From Fibrobacter sp. UBA1765 (GTDB lineage: Bacteria > Fibrobacterota > Fibrobacteria > Fibrobacterales > Fibrobacteraceae), in assembly GCA_002314675.1 (NCBI GenBank), contig DCGZ01000090.1:1-12818 (forward strand): a DNA stretch of 12,818 nucleotides, read 5' to 3'. The position numbers and the translations under genes were made by a program. The notes beneath the pieces were generated by a model that made no database searches, was not told the DNA's origin, and saw nothing but the letters and a program-made list of their open reading frames with translations. How positions within the stretch are numbered: position 1 is the first letter of the stretch; each line of letters opens with the position of its first letter. Below are positions 5,635 through 12,818 of the stretch, one piece after another.

Positions 5635-7494
5635 ATGAAAAAAATAATCAAAATCCTGATTGTAGCAATACTTTCCATTCTCTGCATAGTGTTTCTTTTT
5701 ATACAGTTTGCCGTGCCGCCGATTGCAAAGGCATACGTAGAAAAACATTCCAATGAATTTATTGGCCGCGAAATCAAGATTGGCGAATTCAAATGGAATA
5801 TCGCTACCCTTAACATAACCTTGAAAGACGTTCAGGTAATGGAAGATGACAAATCGACAGAGTTTGCCGGCTTTGATTACATGAATGTTAAAGTTTCGCC
5901 ACTAGCCTTAATTACCGGTACGGCAAAACTTGAGCATTTTACTCTTAAGGGCTTAAGAGCTACGGTCGTTCAAAGTGGCGATCGCTTCAATTTCACAAGC
6001 ATTATTGAATACCTGGCAAAAAAAGCAGAATCAGATTCTACTGCAATTCCAGATTCGACGATAACCGAAACCGCAAGCAAAGATACGACAAATGCAACAG
6101 ACACGCTTGAAGCCTTTATTTACACAAATCCGGTTCCAGAACTGCCCTTAGATGTAGAAATTCACAACATCGACATTTCTGACGTTTCGCTACATTACAA
6201 GGATTTGCAAAAGGGCATGGAATTAAATGTTGCAAAAGCAGGTATACATATTCCAACAGTGTTCCTTGACGCTAACTCTACAGAAGTAAATATCGACGCA
6301 GAATTCAAAGAAGGCGGCAAGGTCGACCTCGCTGTCAAATTTGCGATTGCAAATGGAAACTTCGACGTAAACCTGAACATAGACAAGTTCGCTCTTTCTA
6401 ACGCATTCTCCATCGCCCGTACGATTGTTCAAATCGACTCCCTTTCTGGTAACTTATCTCTCGGTGTAAAAACCACAGGTTCCTTGAATGATCCGCTTGC
6501 ATCTGACATCAAGGGCTTTGTAAAACTCGAAGATTTCGCTGTACGAGAAAAATCTGGTGGCCGTTACTCCATTAGCCATTTTGAAACAGCGTACCAAGGC
6601 GTAAACCTCAAGACAATGAAGTTCCCTATCGACTATGTAAAGCTTTCTGGCGTAAACGGCCACTTCGACATGTTCAAGAACGGAAAGACAAATATCGACC
6701 AATTGCTAAAGAACGACTCCCCAACAGCAACATCAGACACTTCCACGGTCGCAATCGGCACAGACACAGCGCAAACCGTACCTGCCACAGTTTCAACGGA
6801 TGTTGAATCAACCAAACAGGACCTTCCAGACTTCAAACTCAACAAGCTTGAAGTTGCAAACGTAACGTTCACGCTGAACGACTACACGCTCGTACGCCCA
6901 TTGCATTATACTGTTAACAACGTTAGTGTTACGGGCAAAGACATTTCCATGAAATCAGCAAGCATCAAGGCGCATGTCGGTTTCCAGGAAAGCGGTACGC
7001 TTGACCTTACATTCAACGGCATTCCCGAACAGCTCATGACAATGAAAATTACAAACGCAAGCATAAATGTAGACCTCAAGAACATGGCTCTTAAACCGCT
7101 TTCTCCATATTCAATCCACTACACAGGCTACCCGCTCAGCGCAGGCACAATCAATGTAGACTGCAAGTCTACAATCGTAGAGAACAAGCTTACAAGCAAG
7201 AATTCAGTCCTTATCGATAAAATCAACGTTGCCGACAAGGATAAGAGCATTGAACCTGAATTCTCGGTACCAATGAAAGTCGGTCTCTACATTCTGAAAG
7301 ATAGACACGATCAAATCAAGATTGATATGCCTGTGGAAGGCAGTATTGACGACCCGCAGTTCTCCGTAATCAAGGTTGTATGGAAAACATTCTGCAACCT
7401 AATGGTAAAAGTGGCGCTAACTCCGACAAAAGTCATCGTAGCACCACTAGATGCCGTAGCCGACAAGGTTAAAGGCGAAGAACCTAAAAAATAA
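5635..7494 (+). CDS. DUF748 / AsmA-like membrane-anchored protein
   Basis: A 619-residue envelope protein of the AsmA-like superfamily. Residues 3-27 form one hydrophobic N-terminal segment after MKK, without a cleavage site or lipobox, so it is probably inner-membrane anchored with the rest in the periplasm. The body is rich in alternating beta-strand patterns. The C-terminal third matches the DUF748 pattern: PLSAGTINVDC at 500-510, GLYILKDRHDQIKIDMPVEG at 550-569 and SIDDPQFS at 570-577. Two Ser/Thr/Asp-rich low-complexity linkers (about 131-157 and 361-396) separate the beta-rich parts. Family members are thought to help envelope or lipid homeostasis, but the function of this one is unknown. 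The start at 5635 is set by the signal anchor; the ribosome site is weak. It probably shares a transcript with recQ. A terminator lies about 30 bases past the stop, inside the facing gene. Confidence 0.85.
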   Translation: MKKIIKILIVAILSILCIVFLFIQFAVPPIAKAYVEKHSNEFIGREIKIGEFKWNIATLNITLKDVQVMEDDKSTEFAGFDYMNVKVSPLALITGTAKLEHFTLKGLRATVVQSGDRFNFTSIIEYLAKKAESDSTAIPDSTITETASKDTTNATDTLEAFIYTNPVPELPLDVEIHNIDISDVSLHYKDLQKGMELNVAKAGIHIPTVFLDANSTEVNIDAEFKEGGKVDLAVKFAIANGNFDVNLNIDKFALSNAFSIARTIVQIDSLSGNLSLGVKTTGSLNDPLASDIKGFVKLEDFAVREKSGGRYSISHFETAYQGVNLKTMKFPIDYVKLSGVNGHFDMFKNGKTNIDQLLKNDSPTATSDTSTVAIGTDTAQTVPATVSTDVESTKQDLPDFKLNKLEVANVTFTLNDYTLVRPLHYTVNNVSVTGKDISMKSASIKAHVGFQESGTLDLTFNGIPEQLMTMKITNASINVDLKNMALKPLSPYSIHYTGYPLSAGTINVDCKSTIVENKLTSKNSVLIDKINVADKDKSIEPEFSVPMKVGLYILKDRHDQIKIDMPVEGSIDDPQFSVIKVVWKTFCNLMVKVALTPTKVIVAPLDAVADKVKGEEPKK

Positions 7495-7500
7495 CAAGGC

Positions 7501-8484
7501 CTATTCCAAATAGTACTCACGTAACAGGGCTAGCTTTTCTTTGGTTAGCCCTAATTTTTGTTCCATGTAATTTTCCATGTTGCCGAAGTTCGCCGAAATA
7601 TAATCAAGAGCCTTTTTCAAGTAAGCCGGATTTACGCCAAGCATGGCCATGATAACGCCCTGGTGAGCTTCTGACAAGCCTTTTTCAGCAGCGACCTTCG
7701 CTGCAACATCAAGCATGCCCTTGTAAGATTCATTGGACTTTGCAAAATCATCCATGACTTTTGCACTATCCACGCCAAGTGCAGAAAGCACGAATACAGT
7801 CGCAAGGCCTGCGCGATCCTTGCCCTGTGTGCAATGCCAAAGAACAGCACCGCCACTTTGTTCAAGGATTGCCTCAAACATTCTTGCATATTCCCTTTGG
7901 GAATCTTCCCTTGTTACAAGGCCAACATAAAGATTTTCCATCATGCCGTCAAAGACCCCGGTCGATACAAAATCAGCAAGAAAACCAGCAGCTTCTTCAT
8001 TAAAGGAATTTGGATTCATCGCCTTGCCAAGCTTTGCGCGTGTATCGGAAGAACTCCCCTTTGCCATAGACTTTGCGCTTTCAGGCAATGCACCAAGAAC
8101 ATTAAACCAAATGTTTTGAGCACCCGGAATATCTACATCCAGGCCATGGGAACGTTCCTGTTCCGTACGCAAATCACAAATAAGCTTCAAGCCTTTACCT
8201 TGAAAAAAACTTACATCGCTTTCGCTTGCTTTAGCAAGGTTTGCAGAACGCCATAATAAGCCTGCCTTTACATGCCTGCCATCACGTGTTTCAATACCAC
8301 CAAGTTCACGTACATTTGCCACATTTTCAAGTTTCATTACACGTTCCAAATTCAAAGTTTTTTTAACAACTTCCTGCTTAAGAATTTCACCTTTAGCATC
8401 TGAATTTTCTTTTTCTGTATTACTATCACAAGCTACAAATAAAAAAAACGAAGATAACGAAAGCGTCCCTAACAGCTTATTCAT
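7501..8484 (-). CDS. Lipoprotein tyrosine-phosphatase-like protein (Y_phosphatase3 type)
   Basis: Predicted exported lipoprotein phosphatase of 327 residues. With ATG at 8484 the N-terminus is MNKLLG, then a Ser/Leu/Phe-rich hydrophobic core and lipobox-like FVAC with Cys19. A TTG 21 bases upstream would put seven extra residues before the signal peptide and is less likely; AAGAG lies 8 bases before the chosen ATG. The family pattern is clear: NVRELGG at 57-63, GLLWRSANL at 75-83, DLRTEQER at 104-111, and the P-loop HCTQGKDRAG at 217-226 with nucleophile Cys218 and Arg224. The C-terminal family pattern FGNMENYMEQKLGL sits near 300-313. Relatives act on phosphotyrosine or phosphoinositides; the substrate here is unknown. 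The start is 11 bases after the stop of the STAS-kinase gene, so the two are probably co-transcribed. It converges on the DUF748 gene with a 6-base gap. Confidence 0.85.
   Translation of the reverse strand: MNKLLGTLSLSSFFLFVACDSNTEKENSDAKGEILKQEVVKKTLNLERVMKLENVANVRELGGIETRDGRHVKAGLLWRSANLAKASESDVSFFQGKGLKLICDLRTEQERSHGLDVDIPGAQNIWFNVLGALPESAKSMAKGSSSDTRAKLGKAMNPNSFNEEAAGFLADFVSTGVFDGMMENLYVGLVTREDSQREYARMFEAILEQSGGAVLWHCTQGKDRAGLATVFVLSALGVDSAKVMDDFAKSNESYKGMLDVAAKVAAEKGLSEAHQGVIMAMLGVNPAYLKKALDYISANFGNMENYMEQKLGLTKEKLALLREYYLE
7526..7559 (+). terminator. Plus-strand terminator for recQ-DUF748, inside the facing gene
   Basis: A 9-bp stem (AGGGCTAGC at 7526-7534 with GTTAGCCCT at 7544-7552, one G-U pair) is followed by AATTTTT. 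It lies about 30 bases after the DUF748 stop and within the last codons of the convergent phosphatase gene. Read on the minus strand the stem lacks a following T-tract, so it should act mainly on plus-strand transcripts. Confidence 0.75.
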
Positions 8485-8495
8485 AGCATTTACTC

Positions 8496-9689
8496 TTAAA
8501 AACAAAGCGGTTCAATTCCTTTATCAACGTACGCCATAACACGGTCTTTCATCATCTTGAACGCTTCTGGCGTAAACATTCCCGGGTAACTCAATTGCGC
8601 AAGCAAAATCCTGGAACAAGCATATGCCTCCACCTGCTCCGTAACGCGCAAAATCAAAGCCTTGTCTTCTGTCTGCAAATAGGCAGCGATAAAGGTAAGC
8701 CAAATATCCATGCACTCATCCTTGGTAAAGGAACGCATCAAGACATCGTTTGGATTTTCGACATTGTACCTTGCACAGAAATAATAGCAGAAATACATGC
8801 TGATCATGTCGGTAACCGGGTGTCCAGACGCATTTGCAGCAAGGTCAATAAACATCAGCTCGTTATCCTGAATCATTACATTACCGACATGGCAATCCCC
8901 ATGAATAAAGTGGTTCGATTCCGGGACAATTTCCCACAGAGTCTGCATTTTCTTTACTTCTTCAGCCGAGGCAAACCTGCCTTCAAGATACTTCAAGTAT
9001 TGAACCATCGTATTTCTTGAAGACGGGAACCTATCTACATCTACTTCAATGGAGTGCATCGCCCTTACAAAGTTTGCAAACTCTACAACATACTTCCTGT
9101 AATTTGACTTGTCTTCTTCCATGCAGGTAAGTAAATCTTTTGAATTGATAAGTTCATAAACGACACCGAGGGATTTTCCGACCTGAACCACATCAAATGA
9201 AATTGCGGTCTGCACCCCGAACTTAAGAGCATTCTTCGCCCTTGCATTTTCCTGTTCAATGATATGCAATGGGGTCCCTTCCCTAAAGACCTTTACAATC
9301 GTATCGGAATCTAGCCTATATACAGTCGCAGTTCCCCCCTTGCCGACAACCTTGCAGCCATCAATGCTTACCTTGCGAAGCGCCTTCTTTACATCAAGGA
9401 TTTCTACAAAGCCGGTTACATCAAAAATGTCATAGACACTTGGGCTTGTATTCTTTACGAGAATTTTATTCTTTTCGCCCTTCTGAAGCCTAAGCAAAAT
9501 ACGAAGACCGGCCGAAGATATGTATTCAAGCTTTTCGGCATCTACCTCAACATTAAGTTCCTTGTTTTCAGAACGGATTTTCAAAATTTCCTGTTCGACA
9601 ACAGCCGCATTTACGGAATCAATCCTGCCATTCAAGGCAATCGTTAAAACATCATTATCAATACCAAACGCAACAATACAATCAGGCAT
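8496..9689 (-). CDS. STAS domain fused to an APH-like kinase (TIGR02172-like)
   Basis: Cytosolic two-domain protein of 397 residues. Residues 1-105 form a STAS / anti-sigma-antagonist-like domain with the loop YISSAGLRILL at 56-66. Anchored on Gly-Leu, the second Ser of the classic DSSG motif, the phosphoacceptor of SpoIIAA, aligns with Ala60, while S58 and S59 sit next to it. Residues 113-397 resemble the aminoglycoside phosphotransferase / choline kinase fold: a Gly-rich loop GKGGTATVY at 116-124, probable ATP Lys at 133 (IVKVF), catalytic loop HGDCHVGN at 263-270 and metal-binding FIDLA at 280-284. From memory, TIGR02172 is an APH-related paralogous family first described in Fibrobacter succinogenes. 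A small-molecule, protein or STAS-domain substrate are all possible. GAGG lies 6 bases before the ATG. It is followed by the phosphatase lipoprotein gene. Confidence 0.85.
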   Translation of the reverse strand: MPDCIVAFGIDNDVLTIALNGRIDSVNAAVVEQEILKIRSENKELNVEVDAEKLEYISSAGLRILLRLQKGEKNKILVKNTSPSVYDIFDVTGFVEILDVKKALRKVSIDGCKVVGKGGTATVYRLDSDTIVKVFREGTPLHIIEQENARAKNALKFGVQTAISFDVVQVGKSLGVVYELINSKDLLTCMEEDKSNYRKYVVEFANFVRAMHSIEVDVDRFPSSRNTMVQYLKYLEGRFASAEEVKKMQTLWEIVPESNHFIHGDCHVGNVMIQDNELMFIDLAANASGHPVTDMISMYFCYYFCARYNVENPNDVLMRSFTKDECMDIWLTFIAAYLQTEDKALILRVTEQVEAYACSRILLAQLSYPGMFTPEAFKMMKDRVMAYVDKGIEPLCF

Positions 9690-9733
9690 TCAAAACCTCA
9701 TAAATAAAACCGACTTCTTTAATGAGCTCAAAA

Positions 9734-9763
9734 TATATACCCTTTTATTGAAAATTGGTACAA
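9734..9763 (-). promoter_or_regulatory. Putative promoter of the STAS-kinase/phosphatase operon
   Basis: On the minus strand TTGTAC (9763-9758) is followed after 18 bases by TATATA (9739-9734). A run of A and T (9764-9776) lies immediately upstream and could serve as an UP-like element. The leader would be about 40 bases. Confidence 0.5.
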
Positions 9764-9767
9764 TTTT
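9751..9767. promoter_or_regulatory. Inverted repeat over the -35 of the STAS-kinase promoter
   Basis: AAAATTG-GTA-CAATTTT is a perfect 7-bp inverted repeat with a 3-base centre, overlapping the predicted -35 element. It could be an operator, though AT-rich dyads also arise by chance. Confidence 0.35.
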
Positions 9768-9855
9768 TTAAAAAAAGCGTAACCTTGCGCACCGACCTAA
9801 AAATTTAATTTATACAAAATATTCCAATTCATAATGAACATATTTGAGCACGCTA

Positions 9856-9882
9856 TTGACATTTTTGTCCTAAAATTATATT
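9856..9882 (+). promoter_or_regulatory. Putative promoter of rel
   Basis: A consensus -35 TTGACA (9856-9861) with TATATT (9877-9882) after a 15-base spacer, slightly short. Use of this promoter gives a leader of about 80 bases before the ATG at 9970. Near the start codon the leader has a tandem TAAATTGG (9947-9962) and only a weak ribosome site. The rest of 9690-9969 is AT-rich with nothing further recognised. Confidence 0.4.
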
Positions 9883-9969
9883 TCAAACAAATGAAACAAC
9901 ATACCAAAAGCGCATTTTGATTTTTCTGGCTTTTACAAACAATGGTTAAATTGGTAAATTGGGTAGCGT

Positions 9970-12129
9970 ATGGAAGAAGAAAAAACGAACGAAATTACTT
10001 TAACCAGTAATCAAGAGCACATTATCGATGTGCTCATTCGCAAGAACCCTTCACTAGACGAAGGACTTCTTCGTAAAGCAGCTGCATTTATCGCAAAAGC
10101 TCACGAAGGGCAGTTCCGCAAAAGCGGCATGCCATATACGGAACATCCTTTTGAAGTAGCCAAAATCCTTGCCGATTTACACCTCGACACATCCTCCGTG
10201 CTTGCCGGGCTTTTGCACGACGTTGTAGAAGATACCCCGCACACATTGCAAGAACTTGCAGAAATGTTTGGCGAAGAAACGGCCTTCATGGTCGATGCAG
10301 TCACCAAAATTTCGGCAGCGCAGGAACAGCGAATAGACAAGACGGCAGCAAAGGCAGAAACCTACCGTAAACTTGTTTCGGCCATGGCCAAGGACCCGCG
10401 AGTCATCATGATTAAAATCGCGGACCGTGTACATAACATGCGCACCATGCGCTACATGAAGCCAGACCGCCGCCTTGCCATTGCACAGGAAACTCTAGAC
10501 ATTTACGTACCGCTTACCCACCGCTTCGGTCTCTACAAGTTCAAGTCGGAACTTGAAGACCTGTCATTCAAGTACGTTAACCCGGTAGAATACCAAAAGA
10601 TTGTTGACGCCCTCATGGTCAACAAGGAAAAGCGCGAAACCTACGTAAAGTCAGTCATCGGTCCTTTGCAGTTCAAAATGGCCCTTGAAGAACTCGACTG
10701 CACAATCCAGGGCCGTACCAAAAACATTTATAGCATCTACAACAAGATGTTACGTCGCGAATGCAAGTTCGAAGACATCTTCGATATCTTTGCGGTCCGC
10801 ATTATCGTACCGACCCTTTCGGACTGCTACCTTGCCCTCGGCTATGTGCACAACCTCTGGGCGCCACTCCAAAGCCGTTTCAAGGATTACATCGCGACAC
10901 CAAAGCCAAACCTTTACCAGAGCCTGCACACAACAGTCATTGGTCCAGAAAACAAGATGGTCGAAGTGCAAATTCGAACCAAGGACATGGACATGACCGC
11001 AGAAAAGGGCTTTGCCGCCCACTGGGCATACAAGATGGAAACAAGCCGTGACGGCGAGGAACTGGCATGGCTAGACCAGATGGCCCAGCTCCAAAAAGAA
11101 ATTCCTGATTCCCAGGACTTCCTGAACTTTTTGCGTGCAGACCTTAAACCGGGCGGCATGACCGTATTCACCCCGAAGGGCGATTCCATAGAGCTTCCTC
11201 CGGGAGCAACGGTCCTTGACTTTGCATTCGCTGTCCATACGGAACTCGGCCTGCACTGCATAGGTGCAAAAATCAACAACGACGTCGTAAATATCGACAA
11301 GCCAGTCCCGGCAGGAGCTTCTGTCCAGATTCTTAAGAGCCCGGCTCAGGAACCAGGCCCAGAATGGATGGAAATCGTAAAGACAGTCAAGGCCAAGCAG
11401 GAACTGCGCAAGTGGATGCGCACAAGCTTCCAGCAGCAGGCAAGCGACCTCGGCAAGCAAATCTGGAAACGAGAACTTTTGCGTTTACAGGTGCCAAAGG
11501 ACAAGACTCCGCAAGAAGTTGAAATTTGCGAACATTTCAAGATGCCTACGCTCAAGGACTTCTATGAACAGATCGGTCTTGGCGAACTAAGCCTTGCAAC
11601 CCTGCACCAGTACTTGCAAGAATTTTCTCCGGTAGAAGAAAACCAGAACGATCTTAAAACAAGTATCGTCGTGTTCTCCAAGGAAATTGCGGCGGACGAT
11701 CCATACGCATTGCCGATTTCTACAGATTCCTCGCTGCTCATTCACTTTGCAAATTGCTGTTCCCCAATTCCAGGAGAACCTATTATTGGCGCCATGATGC
11801 CGCACCAGGGTATCGAGGTCCATAATGCCCATTGTTCCAAGCTCAAGGAAATTGAAAAGGAACGAATCATCGCCGTAACGTGGGATGACGAGAATGCAAA
11901 TTCATTCGAAGTAAGCATGGTCCTTGAAACAGACAACAGAAAAGGCATTACCATCGACATCTTGAATGAGCTTTCCAAGGCTAACGTGTTCCTTTCAAGA
12001 ATGAGCGTGGCTTCGATCAAATACTCCGGTCGAGTACGCCTGACATTCAAGGCATTCCGCAAATCTCAAGTGGACAAGGTTATCGAAAGCTTAAAACAAA
12101 TCGAAGGGGTAAGGGAGGTTAAGCACTAA
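9970..12129 (+). CDS. rel: Bifunctional (p)ppGpp synthetase/hydrolase, Rel/SpoT family
   Basis: Long RelA-SpoT homologue of 719 residues that makes and degrades (p)ppGpp in the stringent response. The hydrolase HD domain is intact: HP at 59-60, HDVVED at 83-88 and ADRVHN at 151-156 (metal ligands H59, H83, D84, D152). The synthetase domain has YSIYNKM at 254-260, FDIFAVR with Asp272, RFKDYIATPKPNLYQSLHTT at 303-322, and VEVQIRT with Glu332. RFKD is the RxKD form of bifunctional enzymes, not the ExDD form of synthetase-only RelA. The regulatory half follows in normal order: TGS at about 396-455, helical domain, the Cys-containing conserved motif (CC at 596-597, H618, C622), and a C-terminal ACT domain at about 645-717. 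Length is normal for the family. Its stop codon overlaps the start of the next gene. Confidence 0.97.
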   Translation: MEEEKTNEITLTSNQEHIIDVLIRKNPSLDEGLLRKAAAFIAKAHEGQFRKSGMPYTEHPFEVAKILADLHLDTSSVLAGLLHDVVEDTPHTLQELAEMFGEETAFMVDAVTKISAAQEQRIDKTAAKAETYRKLVSAMAKDPRVIMIKIADRVHNMRTMRYMKPDRRLAIAQETLDIYVPLTHRFGLYKFKSELEDLSFKYVNPVEYQKIVDALMVNKEKRETYVKSVIGPLQFKMALEELDCTIQGRTKNIYSIYNKMLRRECKFEDIFDIFAVRIIVPTLSDCYLALGYVHNLWAPLQSRFKDYIATPKPNLYQSLHTTVIGPENKMVEVQIRTKDMDMTAEKGFAAHWAYKMETSRDGEELAWLDQMAQLQKEIPDSQDFLNFLRADLKPGGMTVFTPKGDSIELPPGATVLDFAFAVHTELGLHCIGAKINNDVVNIDKPVPAGASVQILKSPAQEPGPEWMEIVKTVKAKQELRKWMRTSFQQQASDLGKQIWKRELLRLQVPKDKTPQEVEICEHFKMPTLKDFYEQIGLGELSLATLHQYLQEFSPVEENQNDLKTSIVVFSKEIAADDPYALPISTDSSLLIHFANCCSPIPGEPIIGAMMPHQGIEVHNAHCSKLKEIEKERIIAVTWDDENANSFEVSMVLETDNRKGITIDILNELSKANVFLSRMSVASIKYSGRVRLTFKAFRKSQVDKVIESLKQIEGVREVKH
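12111..12118 (+). promoter_or_regulatory. Shine-Dalgarno inside the end of rel for the coupled gene
   Basis: AAGGGAGG lies in the last codons of rel, 10 bases before the ATG at 12129. With the TAATG overlap it indicates translational coupling or re-initiation. Confidence 0.75.
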
Positions 12130-12719
12130 TGAACATTTTTCTCCCCCATTCGGACTATACGATCAAGAATCGCGCATTCAACTGCAGAATGCGCAACCGC
12201 TATTACGAGGAAGTCTATTACGCCTTCCGTTCCCTGGAACAGCGTCTAAAGAATTACGCAAAGCAAGATTCCGACAATAGAACCAGGTTCTATACGATAG
12301 AAGAAGAAATCAAGCGTTACGAACAAATCCTTGAAAAATGCCTTGAATATGCCCAGGCAGCCATTTTCTTTGGCAAGGCCGGCAAGGTTCAACCGTTTTC
12401 CAAGGACCGTCGTGCAGGTATTTTGCAAGAAGAGTTCTTCTTGGTATACTTTTTGCAAGAGCTTTTGGCGACAACGAGATATATCATTTCTCGAATTGAA
12501 ACCGACACCTTGTTAAGGGAGATGGAACAACGTGCAAGGAACGGCCAGACATCGACAGAACATGTCTCCGGTTTTTGGCGCAACTTGCAGCAAAACCTTG
12601 AAATATTGAACAAGACTACGGCTCACGAATTTTCGGACCTCTGTGAGCATATCCATGAACGTTTCCAGACAGGAAACTCCGTGTTTGGTACTTTGCAGGA
12701 GTTACAGCATTTTTATTAA
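12129..12719 (+). CDS. Hypothetical helical protein translationally coupled to rel
   Basis: Not recognised. A 196-residue soluble protein with no signal peptide, no membrane segment and no catalytic motif I can name. It looks almost entirely alpha-helical and highly charged. Residues about 24-75 have the heptad-like spacing of a possible coiled coil, and a second helical block (about 98-135) is rich in Phe, Leu and Arg. Cysteines at 19, 71 and 172 do not form a metal-binding pattern. The ATG shares one base with the rel stop (TAATG), and a strong Shine-Dalgarno lies in the end of rel, so the start is well supported and its output should follow Rel translation. A structural, adaptor or Rel-modulating role is possible but only from position. 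No terminator is seen in the 99 bases after it. Confidence 0.8.
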   Translation: MNIFLPHSDYTIKNRAFNCRMRNRYYEEVYYAFRSLEQRLKNYAKQDSDNRTRFYTIEEEIKRYEQILEKCLEYAQAAIFFGKAGKVQPFSKDRRAGILQEEFFLVYFLQELLATTRYIISRIETDTLLREMEQRARNGQTSTEHVSGFWRNLQQNLEILNKTTAHEFSDLCEHIHERFQTGNSVFGTLQELQHFY

Positions 12720-12782
12720 CAGGAATCAGAAGTCAGGAATCAGAAGTCAGGAGTCGGAAGACGGAAGAAAACAGAGAACAGG
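12720..12782. repeat. Heptad array, CAGGAAT/CAGAAGT type
   Basis: Nine 7-nt frames in perfect register begin on the base after the stop codon. CAGGAAT+CAGAAGT appears twice exactly (12720-12747), then CAGGAGT, CGGAAGA twice, and two decaying units. The CGGAAGA unit also occurs at 2248. The remaining bases to the window end hold a 12-bp palindrome, TTGTAATTACAA (12785-12796), and no gene. Confidence 0.85.
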
Positions 12783-12818
12783 AATTGTAATTACAAAACC
12801 TCATACCTCTAGATGCGA

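Noticed and set aside
8503..8505. TTG as the phosphatase start
   Set aside because: It would place seven residues before the signal peptide and overlap the upstream gene; the ATG at 8484 has AAGAG 8 bases upstream.
9770..9792. Minus-strand terminator before the T-run near 9776
   Set aside because: Only a 3-bp GCG/CGC stem can be formed, and no gene ends there.
1..12818. tRNA, rRNA, insertion sequences or prophage genes
   Set aside because: No tRNA-like cloverleaf was noticed by eye, and there are no rRNA motifs, transposase or integrase frames, or terminal inverted repeats of an insertion sequence.

Overview
The window is a stretch of chromosomal housekeeping and signalling genes, probably from Fibrobacter or a close relative in Fibrobacterota. 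The reasons are a STAS domain fused to an aminoglycoside-phosphotransferase-like kinase that resembles a paralogous family described in Fibrobacter succinogenes, a full-length RecQ and a bifunctional Rel, moderate GC content, and unusual repeat-rich intergenic DNA. The assignment rests on protein and motif recognition from memory, not on a search.

Layout. 1-251 is non-coding and dominated by degenerate tandem 7-nt repeats, with a four-G-run motif on the minus strand. 252-2111 (minus) is mnmG, the tRNA wobble-uridine modification enzyme. 2112-2387 is a second repeat-rich gap ending in a good minus-strand terminator. 2388-3662 (minus) is a lipoprotein with two FKBP_N-like segments and a CGHC thioredoxin domain. 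A divergent promoter region (3663-3793) containing a 9-bp dyad separates it from recQ (3794-5596, plus). A DUF748/AsmA-like membrane-anchored protein follows (5635-7494, plus). Six bases further on it meets a convergent minus-strand pair: a STAS-kinase fusion (8496-9689) followed by a lipoprotein tyrosine-phosphatase-like protein (7501-8484). A 280-base gap with promoters in both directions leads to rel (9970-12129, plus). An unrecognised helical protein (12129-12719, plus) is joined to rel by a TAATG stop/start overlap. The window ends in a third repeat array.

How the genes relate. Three likely transcription units can be read: recQ with the DUF748 gene, the STAS-kinase with the phosphatase, and rel with the coupled small gene. 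mnmG and the thioredoxin lipoprotein lie on the same strand, separated by the terminator at 2331-2362, so they are probably independent. The kinase/phosphatase pair looks like a small phospho-signalling module, with the kinase predicted cytosolic and the phosphatase exported; this is inference.

The most unusual structure is in the gaps. Several diverged tandem arrays (15-48, 84-132, 151-185, 206-268, 2125-2151, 2241-2275, 12720-12782) mostly share a 7-nt period although their unit sequences differ. They resemble the heptanucleotide STRR repeats of filamentous cyanobacteria in design. One array appears to supply the last codons and the stop of mnmG.
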